The translations under genes and the position numbers were made by a program. A stretch of DNA of 64,000 nt from JAHCHG01 sp041394845 (GTDB taxonomy: Bacteria; Acidobacteriota; Blastocatellia; Pyrinomonadales; Pyrinomonadaceae): NCBI GenBank assembly GCA_041394845.1, contig JAWKHL010000002.1, positions 124,001 to 188,000 on the forward strand, read 5' to 3'. Under the pieces are notes generated by a model that ran no database searches, was not told where the DNA came from, and saw only the letters and a program-made list of their open reading frames with translations. This document shows positions 1-8,504 of this stretch, piece by piece; positions within the stretch are counted from its first letter, which is position 1; every line of letters starts with the position of its first letter.

Positions 1-16
1 AAAACGGTTAAATTTT

Positions 17-1042
17 ATGAAGAAAAAGCGCCTGACAGAAATGGTATCTTGTGCGGGTTGAGTGGCGAAATTAGCGCCCGGCGATCTTGCCCAAGTTTTG
101 GGTAAATTACCACCACAGGATTTTTCAAAAGATGTGATCGTCGGCTTCGACACATCTGATGATGCGGGTGTGTTTAAACTTAATAAAAGGACCGCATTGG
201 TGCAAACTGTTGATTTCTTTACACCTATAGCCGATGATCCGGAAATTTACGGTCAAATTGCTGCCGTTAATTCTTTAAATGATATTTACGCAATGGGCGG
301 AAATCCGCTGACGGCCCTCTCTCTGGTTTGTTATCCTCAAAAGGGAGATTGGGATGTTCTGGAAAAAATCTTAGCCGGCGGTCAAAAAGCTCTGAACAAG
401 GAAAAGGTCGTTGTTTTGGGGGGGCATTCGGTTGATGATCAGGAAATAAAATTCGGCTATTCGATAACGGGCGTAATTGATCCGAAAAAAGTTGTGAAAA
501 ATTCGGGGGCACGGCCCGGAGACGTTTTAGTATTGACCAAACCGATCGGAACGGGAGTGATAAGTACGGGGATAAAGTTTGAAAAAGCCGGGGAAAAAGC
601 AATAAAGGCGGCTTTAAAAACAATGACAATTTCGGCTCGAAAAGCATCTAAGGAAATGCAAAAAGTCGGAGCAAATGCTTGTACGGACGTGACCGGTTTC
701 GGTTTGTTGGGACACGCTTTTGAATTGGCCAAGGCCAGCAATGTAACATTAAAAATAGAATCGGAAAAGGTTCCGCTTTTGCCGGATGTCATGGAATTGA
801 TCGAACAGAGAATGTTGACTCGTGGGGACAAAAACAATCGCATTTATGTGGGAAATACGATCAGTTTCGGTTCAAGCGTTTCGGGCATTATGCAAAGCGC
901 GTTATTTGACCCTCAAACCGCGGGAGGGTTGTTGATAAGTTTGAAAGAAAAAAATGCCGAAAGATTTTTGAAAAAAATAACTTCGGCCAGAATCATAGGT
1001 AAAATAGAGAAATTCGAGAAAAATTTAATCGAGATTGTCTAA
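17..1042 (+). CDS. selD: Selenide, water dikinase, predicted selenoprotein (Sec at codon 15)
   Basis: Makes selenophosphate from selenide and ATP, the selenium donor for selenocysteine and selenouridine synthesis. An ATG at 17 opens a frame reading MKKKRLTEMVSCAG, then TGA at 59-61, then VAKLAPGDL. In SelD proteins the catalytic Cys/Sec sits exactly here (CAGC/U-AKL), so TGA is read as selenocysteine. Downstream the glycine-rich ATP-binding region (VVLGGHSVDD), the DVTGFGLLGH motif and the DPQTAGGLL motif are intact, and the length of 341 aa is normal for the family. A start placed after the TGA (GTG at 62) would remove the catalytic loop. The frame is also open from position 17 back to the window edge, so a start further upstream cannot be excluded. 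No clear ribosome-binding site is seen before 17. Confidence 0.9.
62..113 (+). promoter_or_regulatory. Candidate bacterial SECIS hairpin in selD
   Basis: Right after the TGA codon at 59-61 the mRNA can fold. Positions 87-94 pair with 98-105 (8 bp with one G-U pair), leaving a three-base GTT loop at 95-97. Positions 62-65 can pair with 110-113 as a base stem. The apical loop starts with G and lies about 33 nt after the TGA, inside the 16-37 nt range usual for bacterial SECIS elements. The fold was found by eye and its energy was not calculated. Confidence 0.5.
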
Positions 1043-1117
1043 TTATAAATGCTTTGTTTTCAATGGCTTACTTGAAGTTTCCTTGAAGCAAACTAAGGAA
1101 AAAAGGAAATTAAAAAG

Positions 1118-1549
1118 ATGTTTTTATTAATTTTCGAATCGATCGGAACTTCGGAACTGATTTTAGTTGGCCTGGTGGCTTTAATAATATTTGGCCCGAG
1201 AAAATTGCCGGAAATGATGCGTTCTTTCGGAAAGGCTATGGCGGAGTTCCGTCGTTCGACAAACGAGTTTAAAGAATCATGGGAACGTGAGGTTAATCTT
1301 GAGAGTTTAACTGAGGAAAATTCGAAAGGGGAGACTTCTTCAGAAAACCTTTTGGATGCGTCGATCAGCAGGAAAACTTTCGAAGAGGAAACGAAGCCGG
1401 TTTTACCGGAAATAAAAGAAATAAGCGGGGAAGATTTCCAACTTCCTTTTCCGGAAGAAAAAGAAACGGAATTTATTGAGGAAAATACGCAAGATCTTGA
1501 CGTTGAGAAATCGGAAAGTAATTATTCGGTGAAACGAGATTGGCTTTAG
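1118..1549 (+). CDS. Twin-arginine translocase subunit TatA/TatB
   Basis: Small Tat pathway subunit that helps move folded proteins across the inner membrane. The N-terminus (SIGTSELILVGLVALIIFG) is one membrane helix with the conserved Glu, followed by the FGPRKLPEMMRSFGKAM hinge and amphipathic helix. After about residue 60 the protein is a long acidic, Glu-rich tail, which is more TatB-like, although the FGPRKLPE motif fits both TatA and TatB. An AGGAAA-rich stretch lies just upstream of the ATG. tatC follows 24 bp downstream on the same strand, so the two probably form one transcript. Confidence 0.85.
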   Translation: MFLLIFESIGTSELILVGLVALIIFGPRKLPEMMRSFGKAMAEFRRSTNEFKESWEREVNLESLTEENSKGETSSENLLDASISRKTFEEETKPVLPEIKEISGEDFQLPFPEEKETEFIEENTQDLDVEKSESNYSVKRDWL

Positions 1550-1573
1550 TTGAAAGAAAAAAAGCGGTAAGAA

Positions 1574-2641
1574 ATGAAATCGAACGAAACGGGAGAAGAG
1601 CATTTGGGGGGACAGATGTCCTTTTTGGAACATCTGGACGAATTTCGCCGAAGATTGGTAAATTCCGTAATCATAATAATAATTGCTTTTGGGCTTTGTT
1701 GGTTCGTCAAGGATAAAATTTATAACTTCCTGTCGGTTCCGATTCGAGAGGCGCTTTCCGAAGCGGAAAGAAGAGACGTGCCGGTTGAAGGGATAACCGG
1801 AAATGAAAAAATCCAGTCGATAACAAGTTTGAAGGAAGGCGAGGAGGGACGTTATGTTTTTGACCGAGCGACGAATTTGGGAGGGAGCGTAATTTCTCCC
1901 GGAACTTCGGTAAGGGCAAGGGTTTCCAAAGATGAACAAGGACAACCGGGATTGTTTACGGAGGAACCGATCTTAACAAATAATTCGGTCATTCCAAAGG
2001 GAATAAGATTGCCGGTCGATTTTTCGGGTCAGAATGAGGAGACGGCTTCTGCCGAAGAGAGATTAATAGTGACAACGGCGGTCGAACCTTTCACCCTTTA
2101 TGTAACGGTTTCACTATACGCGGCGATTGTCCTGTCGGTGCCGTTCTTGCTCTGGCAAATCTGGGGTTTCATTTCCCCGGCGCTTTACCGCCACGAGAGG
2201 GCTTACGTAACGCCTTTTATTGCGCTCTCTTCAATTTCTTTTGTTCTCGGGGCGGCTTTTGCATACTACGTCCTTTTTCCGCCGGCGGCCCGTTATCTGT
2301 TGGGACTCGGGTCGGATTTCAGGCTTTTGCTCAGGGCAACGGATTATTTCGACTTCATAACGCTGATAATGTTGGCGATGGGAATCATTTTCCAAATGCC
2401 GGCAATCACCTACGTTTTATCGCGAATCGGAATCGTGTCGGCGGGTTTTCTCCTAAAAAGCTGGAAAATAGCCATCGTTGTTATTTTGATTGTAGCGGCG
2501 GTTATTTCTCCGACGGGGGATATTCCCAATATGATGCTCTTCGCCACGCCGATGATGTTCCTCTACGTTGTTTCGATTTTCATCGCTTGGTTTTTCGGTA
2601 GGAAAAGAAGGAAAAAAGATGAGCCTTTGGGAACAGGTTAG
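1574..2641 (+). CDS. tatC: Twin-arginine translocase subunit TatC with an enlarged first periplasmic loop
   Basis: Core receptor of the Tat translocase, a polytopic inner-membrane protein. Conserved features are visible: the cytoplasmic N-terminal HLDEFRRRLV, the periplasmic VEPFTLYVTVSLYAA with its key Glu at residue 171, FISPALYRHER, and the later helices. The protein has 355 aa, whereas TatC is usually about 250. The excess sits between helix 1 and Glu171, roughly residues 61-165, a hydrophilic segment in the first periplasmic loop. It follows tatA/B by 24 bp. The C-terminus is basic (FGRKRRKKDE), as expected for the cytoplasmic end. Confidence 0.93.
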   Translation: MKSNETGEEHLGGQMSFLEHLDEFRRRLVNSVIIIIIAFGLCWFVKDKIYNFLSVPIREALSEAERRDVPVEGITGNEKIQSITSLKEGEEGRYVFDRATNLGGSVISPGTSVRARVSKDEQGQPGLFTEEPILTNNSVIPKGIRLPVDFSGQNEETASAEERLIVTTAVEPFTLYVTVSLYAAIVLSVPFLLWQIWGFISPALYRHERAYVTPFIALSSISFVLGAAFAYYVLFPPAARYLLGLGSDFRLLLRATDYFDFITLIMLAMGIIFQMPAITYVLSRIGIVSAGFLLKSWKIAIVVILIVAAVISPTGDIPNMMLFATPMMFLYVVSIFIAWFFGRKRRKKDEPLGTG

Positions 2642-2852
2642 TTGGGAAAATTGGGGAAACCTGAGGTGGGGGAAATTCTCCGAACAATTTATTTAAATTA
2701 AAGAAAACCAAAAAGATAAAATCAAGCAACCTGCAAAAGGATCGGGTGCATCTTGAACAATTAAGGATTACTGTCTAAAATCAAAAAATGAAAATTCGGG
2801 GAGAATAAAAAAGGGATTCATTCTCCGGCAAAACATAAGGAGTTTTATCATT

Positions 2853-4469
2853 ATGTCCAAGAAAAAAATGTTTCGCAGCCTGTTGTTGATCGGGGCGATT
2901 CTGACAACGGGAATTTCTACGGCTTTGGCGCAGGATGAAGACGTAACCGGAAAAGCGCGAAACGTCAAAGAGGAAGTTAAGGAAGTTTATAAGAAATGGC
3001 TCAGCAATGATGTCGCTTACATAATTACCAAGGAAGAAAGAAGAGCTTTCAAGGAGTTGAAAACTGACGAGGAGCGCGAAAACTTCATCGAAAACTTCTG
3101 GCGGCGCCGCGACCCGAATCCGGACACGGATGAAAACGAATACCGCGAAGAGTATTACGAAAGAATTGCTTATGCAAACGAACATTTCGCCTCGGGAATC
3201 CCGGGTTGGAAAACAGACAGGGGAAGAATTTACATCACCTGGGGTAAACCCGATGGGGTTGAATCTTACCCGACCGGGGGCCAATACAGTCGTCCGACCT
3301 GGGAAGGCGGAGGATCAACAACCACTTATCCCTTTGAAATCTGGTTTTATCGCCATCTGGACGGAGTCGGGGACGGAATCGAGATCGAATTCGTTGATCC
3401 GTCAGGTAGCGGGGAATATCGCATCGCCCGCAGTCCCAATGAAAAGGATGCATTGCTGACAGTTCCGGGAGCCGGTTTGACGACGGCCGAGCAGCTCGGG
3501 CTGGAATCGAGGGCTGACCGGATCGCGGGAATCAACAGCGGCAGATATTACGGTCGCGAGCAGGATCAACCTTTCCGGCGTTTGGAAATAATCACCAACC
3601 TCCAGCGTCCTCCGCAGGTCAGGTTCAGTGATTTGCAAAGTATCGTCGGGACGGATTCGCCGGTCATCGATAATAATCCGCTGGATTTCGACCTTCAGGT
3701 GGATTTCTTCCGTCAATCGGATGACAGCGTCATCACGACTTTTACAATTCAGACGGAAAACAGGGAATTGTCCTTTAACCCGGTCGGCGGAGTGCCGACG
3801 GCGCAGATGAATATTTTCGGCCGGATCGAGGCCGTCTCGGGCAAACGTTCGGGAATTTTCGAGGATTCCGTAACGACCAGCGCTACTTCACAGGAATTGA
3901 GAGAATCGCTCGACCGCAAATCGATCTATCAAAAGGCCTATCCTTTGGTGCCCGGAATGACCTACAAAGTGGACGTAGTGGTCCGCGACGTGGTTTCGGG
4001 AAACAAGGGAATAGTTCACAAAGGGTTCACGGTTCCCAATTATGATGACAAAACTCTTTCGACCTCGACGCTGATTCTGGCTTCGACCCTTCGGACGACC
4101 AACGAAAGGGACATCGGAGCGAGTTTCGTAATCGGCGGGGCCAAGGTGATTCCGAATCTTTCAAAGGTTTATCACAAGGGGCAGCCGGTCGGAATTTACA
4201 TGCAGGTTTATAACGCAAAAATAAACCAAACGACCTTACGGCCGGATGTTGACGTCGAATATGTTCTTTACAAAGAGGGCAAAGAAGTCCTCCGCCAAAA
4301 GGAAGACTGGCAGGGACTGAGCGATTCGGGCAGAAGGTTGACTTTGGCTCGCCTGCTTCCGACGGAGCAAATGCCTTTGGGCGATTACAGGATCGAGATC
4401 AAAGTCCGGGACAACGTGGGCGAAAGAAAAGAGATCCTTCAGGAATCGGAATTTACGATCAAGGAATAA
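2853..4469 (+). CDS. GWxTD domain-containing secreted protein
   Basis: A 538-aa exported protein of unknown biochemical role. Residues 1-26 form a signal peptide (KKK, hydrophobic stretch, TALAQ). The GWKTDRGRIYITWGKPDG motif near residue 115 defines the GWxTD domain, a family concentrated in Acidobacteria and related phyla. A charged helical segment containing RRAFKELKTDEERENFIENFW precedes it. The C-terminal half looks beta-rich, with domains of the kind that bind or present ligands. A ribosome-binding site (AAGGAG) lies upstream of the ATG. A strong terminator follows at 4495-4530, so the gene is probably transcribed alone. Confidence 0.85.
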   Translation: MSKKKMFRSLLLIGAILTTGISTALAQDEDVTGKARNVKEEVKEVYKKWLSNDVAYIITKEERRAFKELKTDEERENFIENFWRRRDPNPDTDENEYREEYYERIAYANEHFASGIPGWKTDRGRIYITWGKPDGVESYPTGGQYSRPTWEGGGSTTTYPFEIWFYRHLDGVGDGIEIEFVDPSGSGEYRIARSPNEKDALLTVPGAGLTTAEQLGLESRADRIAGINSGRYYGREQDQPFRRLEIITNLQRPPQVRFSDLQSIVGTDSPVIDNNPLDFDLQVDFFRQSDDSVITTFTIQTENRELSFNPVGGVPTAQMNIFGRIEAVSGKRSGIFEDSVTTSATSQELRESLDRKSIYQKAYPLVPGMTYKVDVVVRDVVSGNKGIVHKGFTVPNYDDKTLSTSTLILASTLRTTNERDIGASFVIGGAKVIPNLSKVYHKGQPVGIYMQVYNAKINQTTLRPDVDVEYVLYKEGKEVLRQKEDWQGLSDSGRRLTLARLLPTEQMPLGDYRIEIKVRDNVGERKEILQESEFTIKE

Positions 4470-4494
4470 TCGTCAATTATTTGAAAAACCGGGG

Positions 4495-4530
4495 CCGGCG
4501 TTTTCCAATTCAGGAAAGCGCCGGTTTTTT
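4495..4530 (+). terminator. Intrinsic terminator after the GWxTD gene
   Basis: Positions 4495-4506 pair with 4513-4524 as a 12-bp stem (one T-G wobble) with a six-base loop, followed by six T at 4525-4530. An A-run precedes the stem at 4484-4488. It lies 26 bp after the stop codon of the GWxTD gene. Confidence 0.9.
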
Positions 4531-4534
4531 GATT

Positions 4535-5059
4535 ATGGAAAACTTGGAAACAAAAAGACTTAATTTTAGGCTTTATGAAGGAAAGGATAAACGGATGTTC
4601 ATCGCTTTGATGACCGACGCGGAAGTGATGAAAAGAGTCGGAGACGGGGTGTTAACTCCGGAAGGCGCGGAAAAACTCTGGAAAAAACTCTTGGAAAACT
4701 TTTATCCGGGGGGAGAAAAAACTATTTGGGCCATCTGGGCCAAGGAAAACGGGCGTTATATCGGACACGCTTCGATCAGACCCCGACCGGAAAAAAAGGA
4801 GGACTGGGAGATCGGTTATATCATCCGGCGTGAGGAGTGGGGAAAGGGTTTTGCCAGCGAAATCGCAATGAAGTTGGTGGATTATGGTTTCAAGAAGTTA
4901 AAGCTACCGGAAATTTTTGCGACGATCGATGATGAAAATTATCCATCGATAAAGGTGGCGGAAAAGGCGGGCCTCAGATTTTCAAATTATGAATTCGACG
5001 ATTTGGGAAGATTTTCAGTCTATTCGATAAAATCGCCAATGAACAAGAATTCAAAATAG
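4535..5059 (+). CDS. GNAT family N-acetyltransferase (RimJ/RimL type)
   Basis: Predicted acetyl-CoA dependent N-acetyltransferase with unknown substrate. MENLETKRLNFRLYE is the usual N-terminus of this group. The acetyl-CoA binding loop and helix are visible in YIIRREEWGKGFASEIAMKLVDYGF, followed by FATIDDENYPSIKVAEKAGL. The ATG at 4535 is preferred over a TTG at 4481 because the extra 18 codons would run through the terminator hairpin at 4495-4530. There is no clear ribosome-binding site before 4535, which is odd. It converges with the asparagine synthase gene, and the two stop codons are one base apart. Confidence 0.82.
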   Translation: MENLETKRLNFRLYEGKDKRMFIALMTDAEVMKRVGDGVLTPEGAEKLWKKLLENFYPGGEKTIWAIWAKENGRYIGHASIRPRPEKKEDWEIGYIIRREEWGKGFASEIAMKLVDYGFKKLKLPEIFATIDDENYPSIKVAEKAGLRFSNYEFDDLGRFSVYSIKSPMNKNSK

Positions 5060-5060
5060 A

Positions 5061-6965
5061 TCATTGATCGGATTTAAGGAAATTCTCAAACCATAGTTGG
5101 AAAACGAGCAATGTCCAAAGTTGTTTGTGGTGGCTGGCTCGTCCAGTTTCATGTTCTCGGATCAACTTCTGAACAAGATCGGAATTGAAAAGTCCCTGAT
5201 CTTTCAGTCTGTCGGGAGCGAGCAGGTCGTGCAAAAGGGGATTAAGACGGCCTTTGAGCCATTGAGCAACCGGAATTCCGAACCCCTTTTTGGGCCGCCG
5301 GAGAATCGTTTCGGGTAACAGCGGCTCAACCGCTTTTTTTAAGATATATTTCCCTTGCCGTCCCCGAAGTTTATATTCGGGCGGCAATCCGGCGGCAAAT
5401 TCGGCCACGCGCGGATCGAGAAAAGGGGCTCGGACTTCGAGAGAAACGGCCATACTGGCCCGGTCGACTTTGGTCAAAATATCCTCGGCCAGATAAAATT
5501 TCAGATCAATGAGTTGCATTTGTTCGATCTGATTGACGGCGTCCGAATCTTTCAAAACATCCCTGGCTCCCCGGTAAATGTCGCCCGAAGTTTTTTGCCG
5601 AACCTCGGGATTTAAAAGGTCATTTTGCTCGGTTAAAGAAAATGAACCGAACCAGGTGTGATGCCGGGCGACGGGATCGAAACGGGAAGCGGCGATAAAG
5701 CGTTTGGCTTTGTAATCAAATGAAAGATTTTTGGTTGAAACGGGCAAATTTTTGACCAGCGGTTCGATGACGCCGGAGCGGAAAAATCCCGGAATCAGAT
5801 CGTAAAGACGGGCCATTTTATGACCCAGATACATCGGATAGCCGGCGAAGATCTCATCTCCGCCGTCGCCGCCGAGAGCGACGGTTACGTGTTTCCGGAC
5901 AAACCGGGAAAGCAAAAAGGTCGGCAAAAGCGAACCGTCCGAAAGCGGTTCGTCCAGCCAGTCGCCGATCTCTGAAATCAGATCCGCCGCTCGCTCAACG
6001 CTCAGTTTATCTTCAAAGTGATCCGTCCCCAGATGGTTTGCCACCTGACGGGCGAATCCGGATTCGTCAAAAGAATCCTCTTCAAAACCGATGGAAAAGG
6101 TTTTGACTTTCTCGCCGGCATGCTCGGCTGCAAAAGCCGCCACGGTCGAGGAATCAATCCCTCCGCTCAAAAGAATTCCGAGCGGAACGTCCGAAACGAG
6201 CCGCATCCGAACCGAATCCGAAAGCAGATCGCGCAAGGTTTCCGCGGCCTTTTCGATACTCGGAACGGGATCGTTTTTGCTAAAGGATAGATCCCAGTAG
6301 CGCCGGGTCGCAACCTCGCCTTTTTCCAAAGTCAAAAGATGTGCGGCGGGCAGTTTATAGATCCCCTGATAAATTGAAAGCGGAGCGGGGACATAGTCAA
6401 AGGAAAGATATTGCCGGAATGCCTCCAGATTGATCTCCGGTTTTACAAACGGATGGGCGAGCAGGACCTTCGGTTCGGAGGCGAAAATCAGCGTGTTTTG
6501 GAAAATGCCGTAATAGAGGGGTTTTTCTCCGAAACGGTCGCGGGCGATGAGCAGTTTTTTCCGGCCTTTATCCCAAAGCGCAAAGGCGAACATCCCATTG
6601 AGATGATCGACCATCGCTTCGCCGTATTCTTCGTAAAGATGCGGCAGGACCTCGGTATCCGTTTTGGTTTCAAACCGATGTCCTCGCTTCACCAAACGCG
6701 AGCGCAACTCCCGAAAATTATAGATCTCCCCGTTCATAACGACGACGATCTGCCGGTCCTCGCTGTAAACCGGCTGTTCGCCGGTTTCAAGGTCGATGAT
6801 CGAAAGCCGGCGCATTCCGAGGGCGATTCCCGAAGCGTCGAGCCACAACCCTTCCGAATCGGGGCCGCGGTGTTTCATCTTCCCGCACATGGCGGACAAA
6901 ACCGCTTCGCCCGGCTGTTCGACCCGTTTATTTTCTAGATTTGCCCACCCGGCGATTCCGCACAT
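5061..6965 (-). CDS. asnB: Asparagine synthase (glutamine-hydrolysing)
   Basis: Transfers glutamine-derived ammonia to aspartate, or to an aspartyl-like group in cell-surface glycan pathways. The first residues MCGIAGW give the class-II glutaminase Cys2 nucleophile, and KMKHRGPDSEG and NGEIYNFRELR belong to the same domain. The synthetase domain carries the pyrophosphate loop SGGIDSSTVAAF near residue 267 and the VALGGDGGDEIFAGY motif. Length of 634 aa is typical. A glycosyltransferase gene lies 14 bp upstream on the same strand. Asparagine synthases in such pairs often belong to exopolysaccharide or O-antigen loci, so a role in surface glycan synthesis is possible. Confidence 0.93.
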   Translation of the reverse strand: MCGIAGWANLENKRVEQPGEAVLSAMCGKMKHRGPDSEGLWLDASGIALGMRRLSIIDLETGEQPVYSEDRQIVVVMNGEIYNFRELRSRLVKRGHRFETKTDTEVLPHLYEEYGEAMVDHLNGMFAFALWDKGRKKLLIARDRFGEKPLYYGIFQNTLIFASEPKVLLAHPFVKPEINLEAFRQYLSFDYVPAPLSIYQGIYKLPAAHLLTLEKGEVATRRYWDLSFSKNDPVPSIEKAAETLRDLLSDSVRMRLVSDVPLGILLSGGIDSSTVAAFAAEHAGEKVKTFSIGFEEDSFDESGFARQVANHLGTDHFEDKLSVERAADLISEIGDWLDEPLSDGSLLPTFLLSRFVRKHVTVALGGDGGDEIFAGYPMYLGHKMARLYDLIPGFFRSGVIEPLVKNLPVSTKNLSFDYKAKRFIAASRFDPVARHHTWFGSFSLTEQNDLLNPEVRQKTSGDIYRGARDVLKDSDAVNQIEQMQLIDLKFYLAEDILTKVDRASMAVSLEVRAPFLDPRVAEFAAGLPPEYKLRGRQGKYILKKAVEPLLPETILRRPKKGFGIPVAQWLKGRLNPLLHDLLAPDRLKDQGLFNSDLVQKLIREHETGRASHHKQLWTLLVFQLWFENFLKSDQ

Positions 6966-6979
6966 ATCGATTTTGGCTT

Positions 6980-7999
6980 TTAGATTTCAGCCTTTGGATC
7001 TTTGTTTTCTTCATCGAAACCGATCCTCTCGCGCACGGCATAGATCGTTTTGTCCTGCGATTCGTGATAGGTTCGAACCAGCATCTCGGCTAAAAGTCCC
7101 ATCAGGAAAAACTGCATCGAAATCGCCAGCAGAACGATCGAGATCACGGGAAGCGGCGTCAAGATAAACGAGGTGCCCTGAATGTATTTTAAATAAAAAG
7201 CCCAGATTCCGGCGAGCATCGAAAGCAAAAAGGCAATAAGTCCGAACATGCCGAAAACGTAGATCGGCTTGGTTTGATACGAAGCCATGAACTTGATCGT
7301 CATCAGATCGAAGATGACTTTGACGGTCCGGGAGATCCCGTATTTCGAAGACCCGTGCGTTCGGGCGTGATGATTGACCGGTATTTCGGCCACGCGGGCG
7401 CCGGCCCAACTGGCGTAGATCGGAATAAAACGATGCATCTCGCCGTACAGTTTGACGTCCTGGATCACCTCGCGCCGGTAGGCCTTGAGCGAACACCCGT
7501 AATCATGAAGGGGAACGCCGCCGATCCAGGAGATCATCTGATTGGCGATGCGGGAGGGAATTTTGCGCGAGATGAGATTATCGCGCCGGTTCCGACGCCA
7601 GCCCGAAACGACGTCGAAACCCTCATCCAGTTTTTCAAGAAGACGCGAAATGTCCTGAGGATCATTTTGCAGATCGGCGTCCATCGGGATCAGGATCTCT
7701 CCCCGGGCGGCATCGATCCCGGCGCTCATCGCCGCCGTTTGTCCGTAATTTCTCCGAAGAGAGATTACGCGAACCCGTCCGTCCCCGGAGGCTATTTCTT
7801 TTAAGGCCGTCAAAGAACCATCGGTCGAACCGTCGTCAACATAGATGACTTCGGCGGTTTTGCCCAATTTACGCAAGGCTTCCGCTATTTCGGCGTGCAG
7901 GCGGGGCAGGTTCTCGGCCTCATTGAAAACGGGCAGAAATACCGACAGTTCCGGCTTGATTTCGGCGGCGGGTTTTGTTTTTAGCTGGGCTTTATCCAT
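6980..7999 (-). CDS. Family 2 glycosyltransferase with two C-terminal membrane helices
   Basis: Likely transfers a sugar from a nucleotide sugar to undecaprenyl phosphate or a related lipid at the inner membrane (DPM1/GtrB/ArnC-like). The GT-A core shows LSVFLPVFNEAENLP, VIYVDDGSTDGS and PMDADLQNDP, with GSSKYG later in the domain. Two hydrophobic segments near residues 245-270 and 285-310 are the expected membrane anchors. The ATG at 7999 is chosen; a TTG two codons upstream at 8005 is also possible. It is the first gene of a likely two-gene operon with asnB. Confidence 0.88.
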   Translation of the reverse strand: MDKAQLKTKPAAEIKPELSVFLPVFNEAENLPRLHAEIAEALRKLGKTAEVIYVDDGSTDGSLTALKEIASGDGRVRVISLRRNYGQTAAMSAGIDAARGEILIPMDADLQNDPQDISRLLEKLDEGFDVVSGWRRNRRDNLISRKIPSRIANQMISWIGGVPLHDYGCSLKAYRREVIQDVKLYGEMHRFIPIYASWAGARVAEIPVNHHARTHGSSKYGISRTVKVIFDLMTIKFMASYQTKPIYVFGMFGLIAFLLSMLAGIWAFYLKYIQGTSFILTPLPVISIVLLAISMQFFLMGLLAEMLVRTYHESQDKTIYAVRERIGFDEENKDPKAEI

Positions 8000-8195
8000 T
8001 GACAATTTCCGGCAATCAAACTGAAAGATTTGAATCTTACCATTAAAGGCAATTTATCCAAACAGGCCTTTTCGTTCAAATCTCCAAAGACTTATCTGGG
8101 GTTTGTAAATTTTAATCCCTTCCGATTATACTTTCCTATTCACCTGATTGTATTTATAAGATTAGTTGAAATTATAAAATCTGGAGAACTTTTTT

Positions 8196-8498
8196 ATGAG
8201 TGCGGATACAGCGGAAAGAACCATTGCTGTGATAGCAAAATTTAAGAATATGCCGGCCGATCAGATCACGCTCGACACCTCGTTGCAGGATCTGGAACTG
8301 GACTCGCTGGACGGATTGAATCTGGTGTTCGAATTGGAAGAGGAGTTTGATATTTTGATCCCCGACGACAAGGCTCTGACGATGAAAACGGTCGGAGAAA
8401 TGGTTGAGGGAATCGATCGTTTATTATCGGGAGAGGTTCCGGAAGATAACTCGGCTGAACCTGTTGAGGCGGATTCTGTCAAAGCGGAAGGAAGTTAG
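8196..8498 (+). CDS. Acyl carrier protein
   Basis: A 100-aa ACP that carries growing acyl chains on a 4'-phosphopantetheine arm. The attachment serine is in LELDSLDGLNLVFELEEEF, and the four-helix ACP fold is suggested by helix spacing. The last 20 or so residues form an acidic extension (PEDNSAEPVEADSVKAEGS) absent from ordinary fatty-acid ACPs. It lies 6 bp before a KAS II gene, so it probably serves the dedicated acyl pathway encoded by the following genes rather than bulk fatty-acid synthesis. Confidence 0.92.
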   Translation: MSADTAERTIAVIAKFKNMPADQITLDTSLQDLELDSLDGLNLVFELEEEFDILIPDDKALTMKTVGEMVEGIDRLLSGEVPEDNSAEPVEADSVKAEGS

Positions 8499-8504
8499 GG
8501 GTTT

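Noticed and set aside
62..1042. A SelD protein beginning at GTG 62
   Set aside because: This start lies directly after the in-frame TGA and removes the catalytic loop; the ATG at 17 with Sec at 59-61 fits the family.
4481..4534. N-terminal extension of the GNAT protein from TTG 4481
   Set aside because: It runs through a strong terminator hairpin, and ATG 4535 matches the family start.
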